35,039 bases of DNA from Oscillospiraceae bacterium. GTDB taxonomy: Bacteria > Bacillota > Clostridia > Oscillospirales > Oscillospiraceae. The stretch spans positions 1-35,039 of the forward strand of contig JAJBUC010000047.1 of the NCBI GenBank assembly GCA_020860545.1, written 5' to 3'. Made by a program: the position numbers and the translations under genes. Numbering within the stretch: position 1 is the stretch's first letter; the number at the start of each line of letters is the position of its first letter. The notes beneath the pieces are model-generated. The model ran no database searches and was not told the origin of the DNA. It was given only the letters and a program-made list of their open reading frames with translations. Shown here piece after piece: positions 1-8,202 of the stretch.

Positions 1-1611
1 GGAAAGAACCTCACGGTATACGAATACGGCGGTGACATGCTCATCGTCGACGTGGGCATGGGCTTTCCCGATACCGATATGTACGGAATCGACGTGGTCA
101 TCCCCGACTTCACCTACATTCTGAAGAACAAGGACCGGCTGCGCGCCATCTTCCTCACCCACGGGCATGAAGACCACATCGGCTCCATTCCCTACCTGCT
201 GCGGGATGTGCAGGTACCCATCTACGCCACCCGCATGACGGCGGGGCTGGTGCGTCTCAAACTGGAGGAGCACCGTCTGGTGGACAAGACCAAGCTCATC
301 ACCTGCGAGGCGGGCGAGGTGGTCAAGGCGGGCCGGTTTTCCGTGGAATTTATCCACATGAACCACTCGATTGCCGACTCTGTGGCATTTGCCATCAAGT
401 GCGGCGCGGGTACCGTCATTCACACGGGCGACTTTAAAATTGACCCTACCCCGATTCAGGGCGACATGATTGACCTCGGCCGTCTGGGGCAGCTCGGAAA
501 GGAGGGCGTGCTCGCGTTGCTCTCCGACTCCACCAACGTCGACCGGCCCGGCTTTACCAAGAGCGAGCGCTGCGTTGGCGCGAGCTTTGATGCGCTGTTT
601 CGCAACTGCGACCAGCGGGTAATCGTCACCACCTTCGCCTCTAACGTCGACCGGATTCAGCAGATTATCGACGTCGCCGCGCGTTATGGCAGAAAGGTCG
701 CCGTCACGGGCCGGAGCATGGAAAACGCCATGCGCGTTTCCACGGAGCTCGGCTATATGAAGATCCCCGATGGCACGCTGGTGGATCTCGCACACATCAA
801 AAACCTGCCAAAAAACAAGGTCTGCATCATCACCACCGGCAGTCAGGGCGAAACGATGTCCGCACTGACCCGCATGGCATATGCCACACACCGGCAGGTG
901 GAAATTCAGGCGGGTGACCGCGTGATCATCTCCGCCTCCGCCATTCCGGGCAACGAGAGCGCCATCGGCAACGTCATCAACGAGCTCTACCGCAAGGAGG
1001 CCGAGGTGGTCAACGAGCGTGAGGCGGCCCTGCACGTGTCGGGCCACGCCTGTCAGGACGAGCTGAAAATCATCCACGCGCTCATCAAGCCGAAATTCTT
1101 TATCCCCGTTCACGGCGAGCAGCGCCATCTGAAAATCCACGCCAAACTCGCACAGTCCATGGGTATGAGCCCGCGTAACATCATCATCAGCGACATCGGC
1201 AAGGTCATTGAGCTCACGCCGAACAGCGCCAAAATTAACGGCACCGTCCCGGCGGGGCGCGTCTTTGTCGACGGCTACGGCGTCGGTGACGTCGGCAGTG
1301 TCGTCCTGCGCGACCGGAAGCATCTCGCGGAGGACGGAATGATCGTCGTCGTGGTCTCTGTCTCAAGTGAGGACGGCGGCATTCTCTCCGGGCCGGATAT
1401 GATCACCCGCGGCTTTGTCTACGTCAAGGAATCCGATGGGCTCATGGACGAGATGCGTACGGTTGCCGTGAGCGCGCTCGAGCGCTGCCGGAACGAGCAC
1501 ATCCTCGACTGGACGGCCATTAAGGGCGAAATTAAGGGCGACCTCAGTAACTTCCTCTACAAAAAGACCAAACGCAATCCCATGATCCTGCCTGTAATCA
1601 TGGAGGTCTAA
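1..1611 (+). CDS. rnj: Ribonuclease J (5' end outside the window)
   Basis: RNase J is a metallo-beta-lactamase/beta-CASP ribonuclease of Firmicutes with endo- and 5'-3' exonuclease activity in mRNA decay and RNA maturation. The frame is open from base 1 and begins GKNLTVYEYG, which matches the conserved strand a short way into the protein, so the start codon and N-terminus lie upstream and the first internal ATG (37) is not the start. Counting from base 1, the zinc-binding motif HGHEDH is at residues 54-59, followed by HTGDFKID, LLSDSTN and, in the beta-CASP part, VSGHACQDEL and the C-terminal PVHGEQRHL. The 536 residues present are close to the usual 550-560, so little is missing. It is the only gene here read rightward and is convergent with the MFS gene. 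Confidence 0.96.
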   Translation, partial: GKNLTVYEYGGDMLIVDVGMGFPDTDMYGIDVVIPDFTYILKNKDRLRAIFLTHGHEDHIGSIPYLLRDVQVPIYATRMTAGLVRLKLEEHRLVDKTKLITCEAGEVVKAGRFSVEFIHMNHSIADSVAFAIKCGAGTVIHTGDFKIDPTPIQGDMIDLGRLGQLGKEGVLALLSDSTNVDRPGFTKSERCVGASFDALFRNCDQRVIVTTFASNVDRIQQIIDVAARYGRKVAVTGRSMENAMRVSTELGYMKIPDGTLVDLAHIKNLPKNKVCIITTGSQGETMSALTRMAYATHRQVEIQAGDRVIISASAIPGNESAIGNVINELYRKEAEVVNEREAALHVSGHACQDELKIIHALIKPKFFIPVHGEQRHLKIHAKLAQSMGMSPRNIIISDIGKVIELTPNSAKINGTVPAGRVFVDGYGVGDVGSVVLRDRKHLAEDGMIVVVVSVSSEDGGILSGPDMITRGFVYVKESDGLMDEMRTVAVSALERCRNEHILDWTAIKGEIKGDLSNFLYKKTKRNPMILPVIMEV

Positions 1612-1640
1612 ACAGGGGATGCGCAGGGGCGCCGACAAAT

Positions 1641-1696
1641 CAGGAGTGCAGGGATGGAACATTCATCACCTGCACTCCTGATTTTTTCTTTTTTGC
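1641..1696 (+). terminator. Intrinsic terminator after RNase J
   Basis: A perfect 12-bp inverted repeat (CAGGAGTGCAGG at 1641-1652, CCTGCACTCCTG at 1669-1680) with a 16-nt loop is followed by ATTTTTTCTTTTTT. It lies 30 nt after the RNase J stop. On the opposite strand the stem is followed only by ATTTGT, so it may work weakly for the convergent MFS gene. Confidence 0.93.
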
Positions 1697-1720
1697 TTGG
1701 TAATACCTTACGATTTTCAG

Positions 1721-3010
1721 TTATTCGGGTGAATCGATCGCCGTCGTCCCTTTGTTTTTATTTGTCACAAATAGAAGGAGAATCGCGCCCAGTATATCGA
1801 TGCCTATAAAAACCGAATAAGGCAATGTGTAGTCTCCCTGTGAAATTGTGAGCAATGCTGCCATCAGCGCAAAGGCGAATACACGAATGATAGATGCTAA
1901 AGGTGTTACCAGACGGTTTGCAGCTGTGAAATCATATCTTCCGTAAACAGATATCACCATAGAGGGCATAAGATTTAAAAGGCCTCCAATGCCAAGGCCG
2001 ACAAAGATAGCTGCAATCCATGTGATAACGCCGCTTGAGCCAAAAATCAGCAGCACCAGAGAGATAATATAAAAGCCTGCATAGGTCACGGAAGCAAATT
2101 TTGTTCCAACTCTTTGATCCAGCCAGCCCCAGAAGTAACTGCCCGGGCATGCTATGAGTGCGCACACTGTGAGTATCAGCAATGCTGTGTTGTGGTCGTA
2201 GCCGACACTCTCCATACGTGGGATAAACTGGCTGACAATACCGACTGTAACCATCCACAGCAGACCAAAGCCAATCGACATAAGCCATATATCCTTGTCC
2301 TTCAGCAGTTTTCCCAGCGTGAACGGACTCTTGTAGCTCTTTTCAGCGTTCAGAATAGCAGCTGTATTTTCATCGGAGGGCAGGTTATCCGGTAAAACAT
2401 TTACATCTTCCGGGTAGTCCTTCACCCAAGCCAGTGAGACTATGCCCAAAATGACAATACAGATACCGATGATTGCAAACGCCCATGTAAGACCAAAGCT
2501 TCCCAACAGCATAGACAAAATCGGAACAAAGATAGCTGTACAAACGGGTGCTCCCATAGTCGCCCATCCCAGAGCAAGGCCCTTTTTGCGGGGAAACCAG
2601 TTCGCCATGAGCGTGGGCGGTACACACAGGCCAAAACCGGAGCAGAAAAAGCATATGAGCGCCAGAACGATGGCGTAAACAAGAGGAGACGGCGAAAGTC
2701 CGAACAATGCATAGAGAATACCGGCTATGATCAGGGTCACCGAGGCTGTGATACGAGGTCTAAATCTCATGATAAACTGCCCAAACGCAAACCCCCCTAA
2801 AACGCCAACCAAGCTGGCAGGCGTTGCATAGGCCAACAGAGTATTGGCATCCCAGCCATTTACCTCTGCAAAAGAGTAGGGAAAAAGATTCAGACCATCT
2901 GTGGTCAGGCCAGCCCAGAAGAAATAGAGGATAAAGGTATAGACAATCATGCTCCATCCCCATCTGCCGAACCTGTTGTCGGTTAATCGCTTGTCCTGTT
3001 CAGTAGTCAC
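1721..3010 (-). CDS. MFS transporter, oxalate/formate antiporter (OFA)-like
   Basis: A 429-residue protein with about 12 predicted membrane helices in two halves separated by a charged central loop near residues 200-235, the standard MFS layout. The cytoplasmic loop motif NWFPRKKGLALGW and the preceding GxGLCVPPTL segment are typical of the OFA branch, whose members exchange small carboxylates; the actual substrate cannot be read from the sequence. The start is GTG at 3010, chosen because TAAGGAGGA lies 7-8 nt upstream. It follows the aldehyde dehydrogenase by 109 nt on the same strand, so the two are probably co-transcribed, suggesting uptake or export of the substrate or acid product of that enzyme. 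Base composition is clearly lower in GC than the ribosomal and aro genes. Confidence 0.87.
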   Translation of the reverse strand: MTTEQDKRLTDNRFGRWGWSMIVYTFILYFFWAGLTTDGLNLFPYSFAEVNGWDANTLLAYATPASLVGVLGGFAFGQFIMRFRPRITASVTLIIAGILYALFGLSPSPLVYAIVLALICFFCSGFGLCVPPTLMANWFPRKKGLALGWATMGAPVCTAIFVPILSMLLGSFGLTWAFAIIGICIVILGIVSLAWVKDYPEDVNVLPDNLPSDENTAAILNAEKSYKSPFTLGKLLKDKDIWLMSIGFGLLWMVTVGIVSQFIPRMESVGYDHNTALLILTVCALIACPGSYFWGWLDQRVGTKFASVTYAGFYIISLVLLIFGSSGVITWIAAIFVGLGIGGLLNLMPSMVISVYGRYDFTAANRLVTPLASIIRVFAFALMAALLTISQGDYTLPYSVFIGIDILGAILLLFVTNKNKGTTAIDSPE

Positions 3011-3119
3011 CCGAAATTCCTCCTTACTTTGAAAAATATTGCTTCACAATGGACGCCTCCGGTTGTTTCTGTTGATGGAATGGACCAAGCCATCTAACAC
3101 ACTAATGTATCATCCGGTA

Positions 3120-4574
3120 TCAGAAAATAAAATGGCGCGGTTTCTTGTTATAAGTAGCCCATCTTGCCTCAGTAAATTCGTCAATAGCGAGAAATCCGTT
3201 TTTGCCCCAGCCGCTGTACTTGGTTCCTCCCAGAGGCGCATGAGGCTCGTCATCCAGGGTACTGCCGTTAATATGTACCACACCGGATTCAAGCCGTTGC
3301 GCCAAATCCCAGGCCTTGTTCACATCCTTAGAAATGACAGCTCCAGAGAGGCCAAATTCCGTCCCGTTGGCGATTCTCAGCGCATCCTCCGCATCCTCAG
3401 CAATCAGTACACTGGCTACAGGCCCAAAAGCCTCTTCCTTCGCAAGATCCATATCCTCTGTGAGAACCAAAACCGTTGGGTGATATACCAAACCATCCGA
3501 CTTGCCGCCGCAGATCATGCTTGCGCCCTGTTCCACTGCGTGCTCAACCTGTGCCTGAAGTTTACGAACCTGATTCTGGTTGATCAGTGGCCCAATAATC
3601 GTTTCAGGGTCGGTTGGATCCCCACATTTGAGCGCCGCAGCTCTCTGAGCAAGCTTTTCAATAAACTCCTCGGCAACGCCCTTTTCCACTATCATTCGTT
3701 TGGAGTTCATACAAACCTGTCCTTGGTGCATAAACCTGCCGAAGGTGGCCGCGTTGACAGCATAATCAATATCAGCGTCATCAAGGACAATCAGCGGGCA
3801 ACTGCCGCCCAATTCACAGCAAATCTTCTTCATGTGCTGTGCGCATTGTACCGTAAGACGCAGACCTACTTCTGTAGAGCCGGTAAAGGTCATGCGGCGC
3901 ACACGTTCATCGGAGGTCCATACATCACCAATCTGGCTGGAACCGCCGGGTCCGTTGGTTACTACATTGAAGACCCCTTTCGGAAAGCCTGCTTCCTCCA
4001 GGACTTCTGCTATCAGCAAGCCACCTGAAAGAGGCGCCGCCTCTGAGGGCTTGTGGACTACGGTGTTCCCATACGCCAAGGGGAAGCTTATACCGCGCAA
4101 AGCCAGTAACAACGCTGCATTCCATGGTGAAATACTTGCCACAACTCCAACGGGTTGTCTCCACATCATACTTACGGTATCGGGGTTTTGCGACGGAAAT
4201 ATCTTGCCCTCCACATCAAATACCTGACTTGCGGCCTCGCGGAAAAATTCTGGGCCGTTGCTGGTCTGGAACTTGCAAAACGGAGTCGCCGCGCCACTCT
4301 CCAGTGCGAGGGCTTCCATAAAGTCGCCACGCCGTCTGTCGAAAATTTCAGCCGCTCTATAGAGCAGCTTGCGCCTTTCGATGGGTGAAAAACGCGACCA
4401 TGCGGGGAAAGCTGCCTGCGCCGCGTCAACCGCCTTTTTCGCCTCAAGCTCACCACCGCTGGCAATTGTTGCAATCACCTCGCCGGAATAAGGATTTATA
4501 TCATTGGAATATTGCCCGGTGCTTGACTCAATCCATTCCCCATTGACGTACATCTTATAAGCTTTGTTCTCCAT
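3120..4574 (-). CDS. NAD(P)-dependent aldehyde dehydrogenase, vanillin/aromatic-aldehyde type
   Basis: A full-length 484-residue ALDH-superfamily enzyme oxidising an aldehyde to the carboxylate. Visible key residues are Asn152 in SPWN, the cofactor-binding Lys175 in HKPSE, FTGST at 230-234, the general base Glu254 in ELGG and the nucleophile Cys288 in GQVCMN. The C-terminal stretch HINGSTLDDEPHAPLGG resembles vanillin, benzaldehyde and salicylaldehyde dehydrogenases more than betaine or succinate-semialdehyde enzymes, but substrate specificity is an inference. The ATG at 4574 has a TTAGGAGGAA site at 4581-4590. It is the first gene of a likely two-gene operon with the MFS transporter and sits downstream of a sigma-54 type promoter. 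GC content is lower than in neighbouring housekeeping genes, as expected for an acquired catabolic module. Confidence 0.9.
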   Translation of the reverse strand: MENKAYKMYVNGEWIESSTGQYSNDINPYSGEVIATIASGGELEAKKAVDAAQAAFPAWSRFSPIERRKLLYRAAEIFDRRRGDFMEALALESGAATPFCKFQTSNGPEFFREAASQVFDVEGKIFPSQNPDTVSMMWRQPVGVVASISPWNAALLLALRGISFPLAYGNTVVHKPSEAAPLSGGLLIAEVLEEAGFPKGVFNVVTNGPGGSSQIGDVWTSDERVRRMTFTGSTEVGLRLTVQCAQHMKKICCELGGSCPLIVLDDADIDYAVNAATFGRFMHQGQVCMNSKRMIVEKGVAEEFIEKLAQRAAALKCGDPTDPETIIGPLINQNQVRKLQAQVEHAVEQGASMICGGKSDGLVYHPTVLVLTEDMDLAKEEAFGPVASVLIAEDAEDALRIANGTEFGLSGAVISKDVNKAWDLAQRLESGVVHINGSTLDDEPHAPLGGTKYSGWGKNGFLAIDEFTEARWATYNKKPRHFIF

Positions 4575-4753
4575 CTGTCATTCCTCCTAAAATATGCCCC
4601 GCTTTTCCTGGGTGTTTCTCGATGTCAAAACGTTATAGACCATGGCGATGACTGCGGATGACCGTTTTGTTCAAGCGCATATAACTGACACTTATCCTTG
4701 TTGGACGGCTCTGTCTAAATCTTTGCTGCCTTGATACCTCTATAAAATGTAAC

Positions 4754-4769
4754 AGCAAGATCCGTGCCA
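4754..4769 (-). promoter_or_regulatory. Sigma-54 (-24/-12) promoter for the aldehyde dehydrogenase-MFS operon
   Basis: The minus strand reads TGGCACGGATCTTGCT, an exact match to the sigma-54 consensus TGGCACG-N4-TTGCW, with exactly 10 bp between the invariant GG and GC. The predicted transcription start is near 4743, giving a 5' untranslated region of about 170 nt. Such promoters require an AAA+ enhancer-binding activator; none is encoded in the window. Confidence 0.75.
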
Positions 4770-4896
4770 GCAATCTTCAGCAAATGATTGGTCTGTGCAA
4801 AGTGTGAGATATCAAGGGTTGTAGAAGATAATATTTTTTCACTACAGTGATTTTAAACTTTATATCCATCTATAATTAAGATTGGCGAATACAATA

Positions 4897-4992
4897 CGGT
4901 TCAATCATTTCGGAGGAAATGTTGTCACCCCCAATGGGCCTTAATAAAATGCAGTTTGATTACAAATCGGTTCGTGGTTGCAAAATCGGTTC
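4897..4992 (-). promoter_or_regulatory. Candidate upstream activator sites (repeated GAACCG)
   Basis: Three copies of GAACCG (minus strand) lie at 4897-4902, 4968-4973 and 4987-4992. The last two extend to GAACCGATTT and are 19 bp apart. They sit about 130-220 bp upstream of the -24 element, the usual range for enhancer-binding activators. A 12-bp palindrome (TCACTACAGTGA, 4839-4850) and a 9-bp inverted repeat (GATATCAAG at 4808-4816, CTTGATATC at 5002-5010) lie in the same region. Function is inferred from position only. Confidence 0.35.
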
Positions 4993-5097
4993 ACTACTGA
5001 TCTTGATATCCTGTCATGGCAGTATTTAAAGCGAACGATCAGGTAGGCACCTTTGACGCCAAACTAGAACAACGGATAGAATCTCAGCATAGCGAAA

Positions 5098-5119
5098 GGG
5101 TGCCGTAAAACCGGCACCC
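5098..5119 (-). terminator. Probable terminator after the CNNM/CorC gene
   Basis: An 8-bp inverted repeat (GGGTGCCG/CGGCACCC) with a 6-nt loop lies 15 nt past the stop codon. The following T-run on the minus strand is short (TTT), so termination may be incomplete or assisted. Confidence 0.55.
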
Positions 5120-5134
5120 CTGCTATTTCCGCTT

Positions 5135-6385
5135 TTATTCTTCCTCCCGAGGCAACACGCGGACACGGATTTCGAGCACCCGGCGATGATCCACATCACT
5201 CACCGTCACCTCTAACCCCTCCGCGATAAAATGATCCCCCACCTCGGGAATGCGTCCCACCTGCTCCATAACCCACCCGGAAACCGTATTGGCATCTGAC
5301 TCGCTTTTAAGGGCGAACAGGTCAAACATATCGGTCAGGTCTGCACTGCAGGCGATGATATAGCTCCCGTCCTCCTGCTTTTTAAACATCTCGATCACTT
5401 CGTCATGTTCATCCCAAATCTCACCGACCAGTTCTTCGAAGATGTCCTCCATCGTTACAAGACCGGCGGTGCCGCCGTATTCATCCACCACGACCGCCAT
5501 ATGCGTCTTTTCCATCTGCAATTCCCGCAGCAAATCCGATATTTTCGTATTGCCGGTGGTATACAGCACACTGCCCGTCAATTCCTTGAGATCAAACTTG
5601 CCGAAGTAGCGTGCGTGGTGAAAATCCTTTTCGTGCACCGCGCCGATGATATCGTCAATATCCTCATGGAAAACGGGCAGGCGGGAATAGCCGCTTTCAG
5701 CAAAGGTTTTGGCAAGAGTATCCATATCTGCAGTATCCTCCACCGCCACGATATCCACCCGCGGGGTAAGAATTTCGGACGCCTCCAGATCGTTAAACTG
5801 GATGGCGGAGCGGATCAGCTCGCTCTCGTGCTCATCGAGTCCGCCCTCCGTCTCGGCCTGGTCAACCATCGTGACGAGCTCCTCTTCCGTAATGCCGTCC
5901 CCTTTGTGCTTGCTAAAGGGCTTACGCAGGGCATTTTGCAGCTGCCCAAAGAGGAAGCTGACCGGAGTTAAAATCGTCACCAGCACCCACAAGATCGGGG
6001 AGGTAAACATGGCAATCTGCTCTGAAAACTCCTTAGCGAGCGTTTTCGGCGATATCTCGCCAAAAATAAGCACCGCGATGGTCACAACCACAGTAGACAT
6101 CACCGCGCCGTTTTTCATCTGCAGACCCTGCACAAAGAAAACCGTCGCGAGTGACGACGCAGAGATATTGACAATATTGTTGCCCACCAGAAGGGTGGAA
6201 AGCAGTTTATCGTACTGGTCCACCAGCTTCAAGGTGCTCGCGGCCCGCCTGTCGCCCCCGTCCGCCTTGCTCTTGAGCCGGATGCGGTTTAACGACGTAT
6301 ACGCGGTCTCACATGCGGAAAAGAACGCCGAGATGGCAAACAGCACAATTAAAATGACTATCATCGTAACATTGTCGCCAGACAT
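5135..6385 (-). CDS. CNNM/CorC-family membrane protein with CBS pair (hemolysin C-like)
   Basis: A 416-residue DUF21/CNNM transporter-type protein; relatives are implicated in Mg2+ or Co2+ export and older annotations call them hemolysins. The N-terminal membrane domain (about 1-155) keeps SACETAYTSLNRIRL, VGNNIVNISAS and FGEISPKTLA, the conserved core helices. A CBS pair follows (about 205-260 and 268-325, with VVDEYGGTAGLVTMED), then a C-terminal CorC_HlyC domain (about 335-416). An open frame continues upstream to 6478, but the ATG at 6385 is preferred: the membrane domain begins there and GGAG lies 14 nt before it, a somewhat long spacing. The upstream frame overlaps a terminator hairpin and is not protein-like. 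It is separated from rplQ by its own promoter and leader. Confidence 0.9.
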   Translation of the reverse strand: MSGDNVTMIVILIVLFAISAFFSACETAYTSLNRIRLKSKADGGDRRAASTLKLVDQYDKLLSTLLVGNNIVNISASSLATVFFVQGLQMKNGAVMSTVVVTIAVLIFGEISPKTLAKEFSEQIAMFTSPILWVLVTILTPVSFLFGQLQNALRKPFSKHKGDGITEEELVTMVDQAETEGGLDEHESELIRSAIQFNDLEASEILTPRVDIVAVEDTADMDTLAKTFAESGYSRLPVFHEDIDDIIGAVHEKDFHHARYFGKFDLKELTGSVLYTTGNTKISDLLRELQMEKTHMAVVVDEYGGTAGLVTMEDIFEELVGEIWDEHDEVIEMFKKQEDGSYIIACSADLTDMFDLFALKSESDANTVSGWVMEQVGRIPEVGDHFIAEGLEVTVSDVDHRRVLEIRVRVLPREEE

Positions 6386-6434
6386 AGAAAATACATTCAC
6401 TCCATTTATTTCATAACAATTACAAATTAAACAT

Positions 6435-6473
6435 AAAAGGACAGTCCTAACCCATGCCGGGGTAGGACTGCCC
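6435..6473 (-). terminator. Intrinsic terminator/attenuator before the CNNM/CorC gene
   Basis: On the minus strand an 11-bp stem (GGGCAGTCCTA with TAGGACTGTCC, one G-U pair), extended by CCC/GGG, is followed by TTTTAT. It lies 50 nt upstream of the CNNM/CorC start and about 80 nt downstream of the promoter start point. It could end transcription arriving from rplQ, act as an attenuator of the CNNM/CorC gene, or both. Confidence 0.85.
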
Positions 6474-6556
6474 TGCAAGCAGCATTGTTATGTAGTTATG
6501 AGGCGGAGGTTCGCCCACAGATCCTCACCGTCTCCTTCACTGTACATAATTTGATC
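6435..6556 (-). ncRNA. Candidate structured leader RNA upstream of the CNNM/CorC gene
   Basis: A strong promoter and a strong terminator delimit a roughly 120-nt RNA 50 nt before the start codon. Ahead of the terminator it can form a hairpin from TGAGG and CCTCA with an inner GGCG/CGCC. This promoter, leader, terminator, gene order is typical of a riboswitch or attenuator. I could not match it to M-box, yybP-ykoY, NiCo or fluoride consensus sequences from memory. It contains a possible 19-codon frame (ATG at 6547) with no ribosome-binding site. A free small RNA is the main alternative. Confidence 0.5.
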
Positions 6557-6562
6557 TATATT

Positions 6563-6591
6563 ATTATAGCATGGGCTATCAGAAAATGCAA
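6563..6591 (-). promoter_or_regulatory. Sigma-A promoter for the CNNM/CorC leader and gene
   Basis: The minus strand has TTGCAT (6586-6591), a 17-bp spacer and a perfect TATAAT (6563-6568). The expected start is near 6556. It lies about 80 bp beyond the rplQ stop, so the CNNM/CorC gene is probably transcribed independently of the alpha operon. Confidence 0.85.
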
Positions 6592-6670
6592 GCCTGATAT
6601 TCGCCTATGCCGGAAGGGAAAGAGCTTGCCGCTGTGACGGACACAACAGACAAGCTCCCTGAATTTTGCA

Positions 6671-7012
6671 TTATACCAGCTGGACAATCGCCATCTCTGC
6701 GGCGTCGCCGCGGCGGGGTCCGATGCGGACAATGCGGGTATACCCGCCGTTACGCTCTGCATACTTAACCCCGATCCGGTCAAACAGGTTCTTGGCCACA
6801 TCTTCCTTGGTGATAAACCGAAGCGCCTGACGGTACGAAGCCAGATCGTTTTTCTTCGCCAGTGTGATCATCTTTTCCGCCAGCGGCGCTACCTCTTTGG
6901 CGCGGGATACGGTGGTTTTGATCTGCCCGTTTTCCAGCAGATAGGTTGTCATGGCCCGCAGCATCGCCATACGCTGATCTGTGGGTTTCCCCAATTTACG
7001 GTTAGAAGCCAT
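6671..7012 (-). CDS. rplQ: 50S ribosomal protein L17
   Basis: L17 is a 23S rRNA-binding protein of the large subunit. The 113 residues match the family's usual 112-130, with the hallmark N-terminus [19 protein letters not shown] and the C-terminal [20 protein letters not shown]. The start has TGAGGAGT at 7021-7028. It is the last gene of the alpha operon. Downstream, CAAGCTC and GAGCTTG (about 6623-6656) form an imperfect hairpin without a T-run. The spacer to rpoA is 133 nt, long for this cluster. Confidence 0.97.
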   Translation of the reverse strand: MASNRKLGKPTDQRMAMLRAMTTYLLENGQIKTTVSRAKEVAPLAEKMITLAKKNDLASYRQALRFITKEDVAKNLFDRIGVKYAERNGGYTRIVRIGPRRGDAAEMAIVQLV

Positions 7013-7145
7013 TCTACGTCACTCCTCAGGGATCTCGCGCGGCGAAATCCGTCTTTTCAATTCGTCCTGCCAGGGGAATCGGGGTGCGGCAGCGCCGCAA
7101 GGTGGAAGGGGACGTTACATGCCTCCCACACCCCGTATGCATGGG

Positions 7146-8093
7146 TCAGCTATCCTCGTTTGCGAGGGAAAGCCCCATCATGGATAGCTTATTGATGACC
7201 TCCTCCAGGCTCTTGCGGCCCAGATTGCGCACCTTCATCATTTCATCCTCCGTCTTGGAAATGAGGTCCTCCACGGTGTTGATGTTCGCGCGCTTGAGGC
7301 AGTTGAAGGAGCGCACCGAAAGGTCCAGCTCCTCAATGGTCAGCTCCAGCACCTTGTCGCGCTGCGCCTCTGCCTTTTCCACCACGGTGCTCTTGTTGCC
7401 CATCGTCTCCGAAAGATCGGTAAAGAGCAGGAAGTGGTCGCAAAGAATCCGCGCGCCCAGGCTGACCGCGTCGCGTGCGGAGATGGTACCGTTTGTCCAT
7501 ACTTCCAGCGTCAGCTTATCGTAATCGGTCAAATCCCTTACGCGGGTATTCTCCACAGTATAGTTGACCTTTTTGACCGGCGTATAGATGGAGTCGACCG
7601 GCACAGTTCCAATGATGAACTGCTGCGCTTTATTGCGCTCAGCCGGTACATAGCCTCGGCCATGCGCGATATTCAGCTCCATATTGAGATTTGCGTCCGG
7701 GCCGAGGGTAGCGATATGCAGGTCGGGGTTGAGAATTTCAATCTCACCGTCTGCCTTGATATCCCCAGCCGTCACCTCGCCCTCACCGCTGGCCTCGATA
7801 TATACGGTCTTTGCGCCGTCGCTGTAGAGCTTGGCAATGATGTTTTTCACGTTGAGGACGATCTCTGTCACGTCCTCTTTGACGCCTGGTATCGTCGAAA
7901 ACTCATGCTGCACACCGGCAATCTTGATCGATGTTACCGCTGTGCCGGGCAGAGAAGAGAGCAAGATCCGGCGCAGGGAGTTGCCGAGTGTGGTACCGTA
8001 GCCGCGCTCCAGCGGCTCTACGACGTATTTGCCATAAGCACCCTCACCCGGATTTTCCATACACTCTATGCGGGGCTTTTCGATTTCTATCAT
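7146..8093 (-). CDS. rpoA: DNA-directed RNA polymerase alpha subunit
   Basis: The alpha subunit dimerises to nucleate RNA polymerase assembly and contacts activators and UP elements. The N-terminal domain (about 1-230) carries the dimerisation motif [15 protein letters not shown] at 36-50. A short linker (about 231-247) leads to the C-terminal domain (about 248-310) with [13 protein letters not shown] and the helix-hairpin-helix segment [12 protein letters not shown]. At 315 residues it is standard for Firmicutes. It lies between rpsD and rplQ, the normal alpha-operon order. Confidence 0.98.
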   Translation of the reverse strand: MIEIEKPRIECMENPGEGAYGKYVVEPLERGYGTTLGNSLRRILLSSLPGTAVTSIKIAGVQHEFSTIPGVKEDVTEIVLNVKNIIAKLYSDGAKTVYIEASGEGEVTAGDIKADGEIEILNPDLHIATLGPDANLNMELNIAHGRGYVPAERNKAQQFIIGTVPVDSIYTPVKKVNYTVENTRVRDLTDYDKLTLEVWTNGTISARDAVSLGARILCDHFLLFTDLSETMGNKSTVVEKAEAQRDKVLELTIEELDLSVRSFNCLKRANINTVEDLISKTEDEMMKVRNLGRKSLEEVINKLSMMGLSLANEDS

Positions 8094-8202
8094 ATGCTAA
8101 ATACCCTCCTTTGTTCAGCGGCAGTGACGCGCCGCTTTATTCAGCTCACCAATAACTGAGGGTTTTCCAAGTTTCGCAGGGCCCGCAGCGGTGCCCATAC
8201 AA

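Larger units (their letters stand above)
4575..5134. other. 560-bp non-coding control region
   Basis: No convincing gene is present. Reading leftward, the region contains the weak terminator of the CNNM/CorC gene (5098-5119), the GAACCG repeats and palindromes (4808-5010), an AT-rich tract (about 4829-4880), the sigma-54 promoter (4754-4769) and a roughly 170-nt leader for the aldehyde dehydrogenase. Two short plus-strand open frames (36 and 30 codons) lack supporting signals. Confidence 0.6.

Noticed and set aside
3039..4028. A long plus-strand open frame (329 codons) opposite the aldehyde dehydrogenase.
   Set aside because: It is antisense to a complete ALDH gene with all catalytic motifs, and its translation shows no family features.
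4919..5029. A 36-codon plus-strand frame beginning MLSPPMGLNKMQFDYKSVRG, with GGAGG just upstream.
   Set aside because: The GGAGG is only 2 nt from the ATG, the product is not recognisable, and it overlaps the candidate activator repeats of the opposite strand.
5016..5108. A 30-codon plus-strand frame beginning MAVFKANDQVGTFDAK.
   Set aside because: There is no ribosome-binding site or promoter, and it ends inside the terminator hairpin of the CNNM/CorC gene; it may be chance or a decayed remnant.
6386..6478. N-terminal extension of the CNNM/CorC protein (open frame to 6478).
   Set aside because: The extension runs through a terminator hairpin, has no recognisable signal or domain, and a downstream ATG with GGAG fits the family start.
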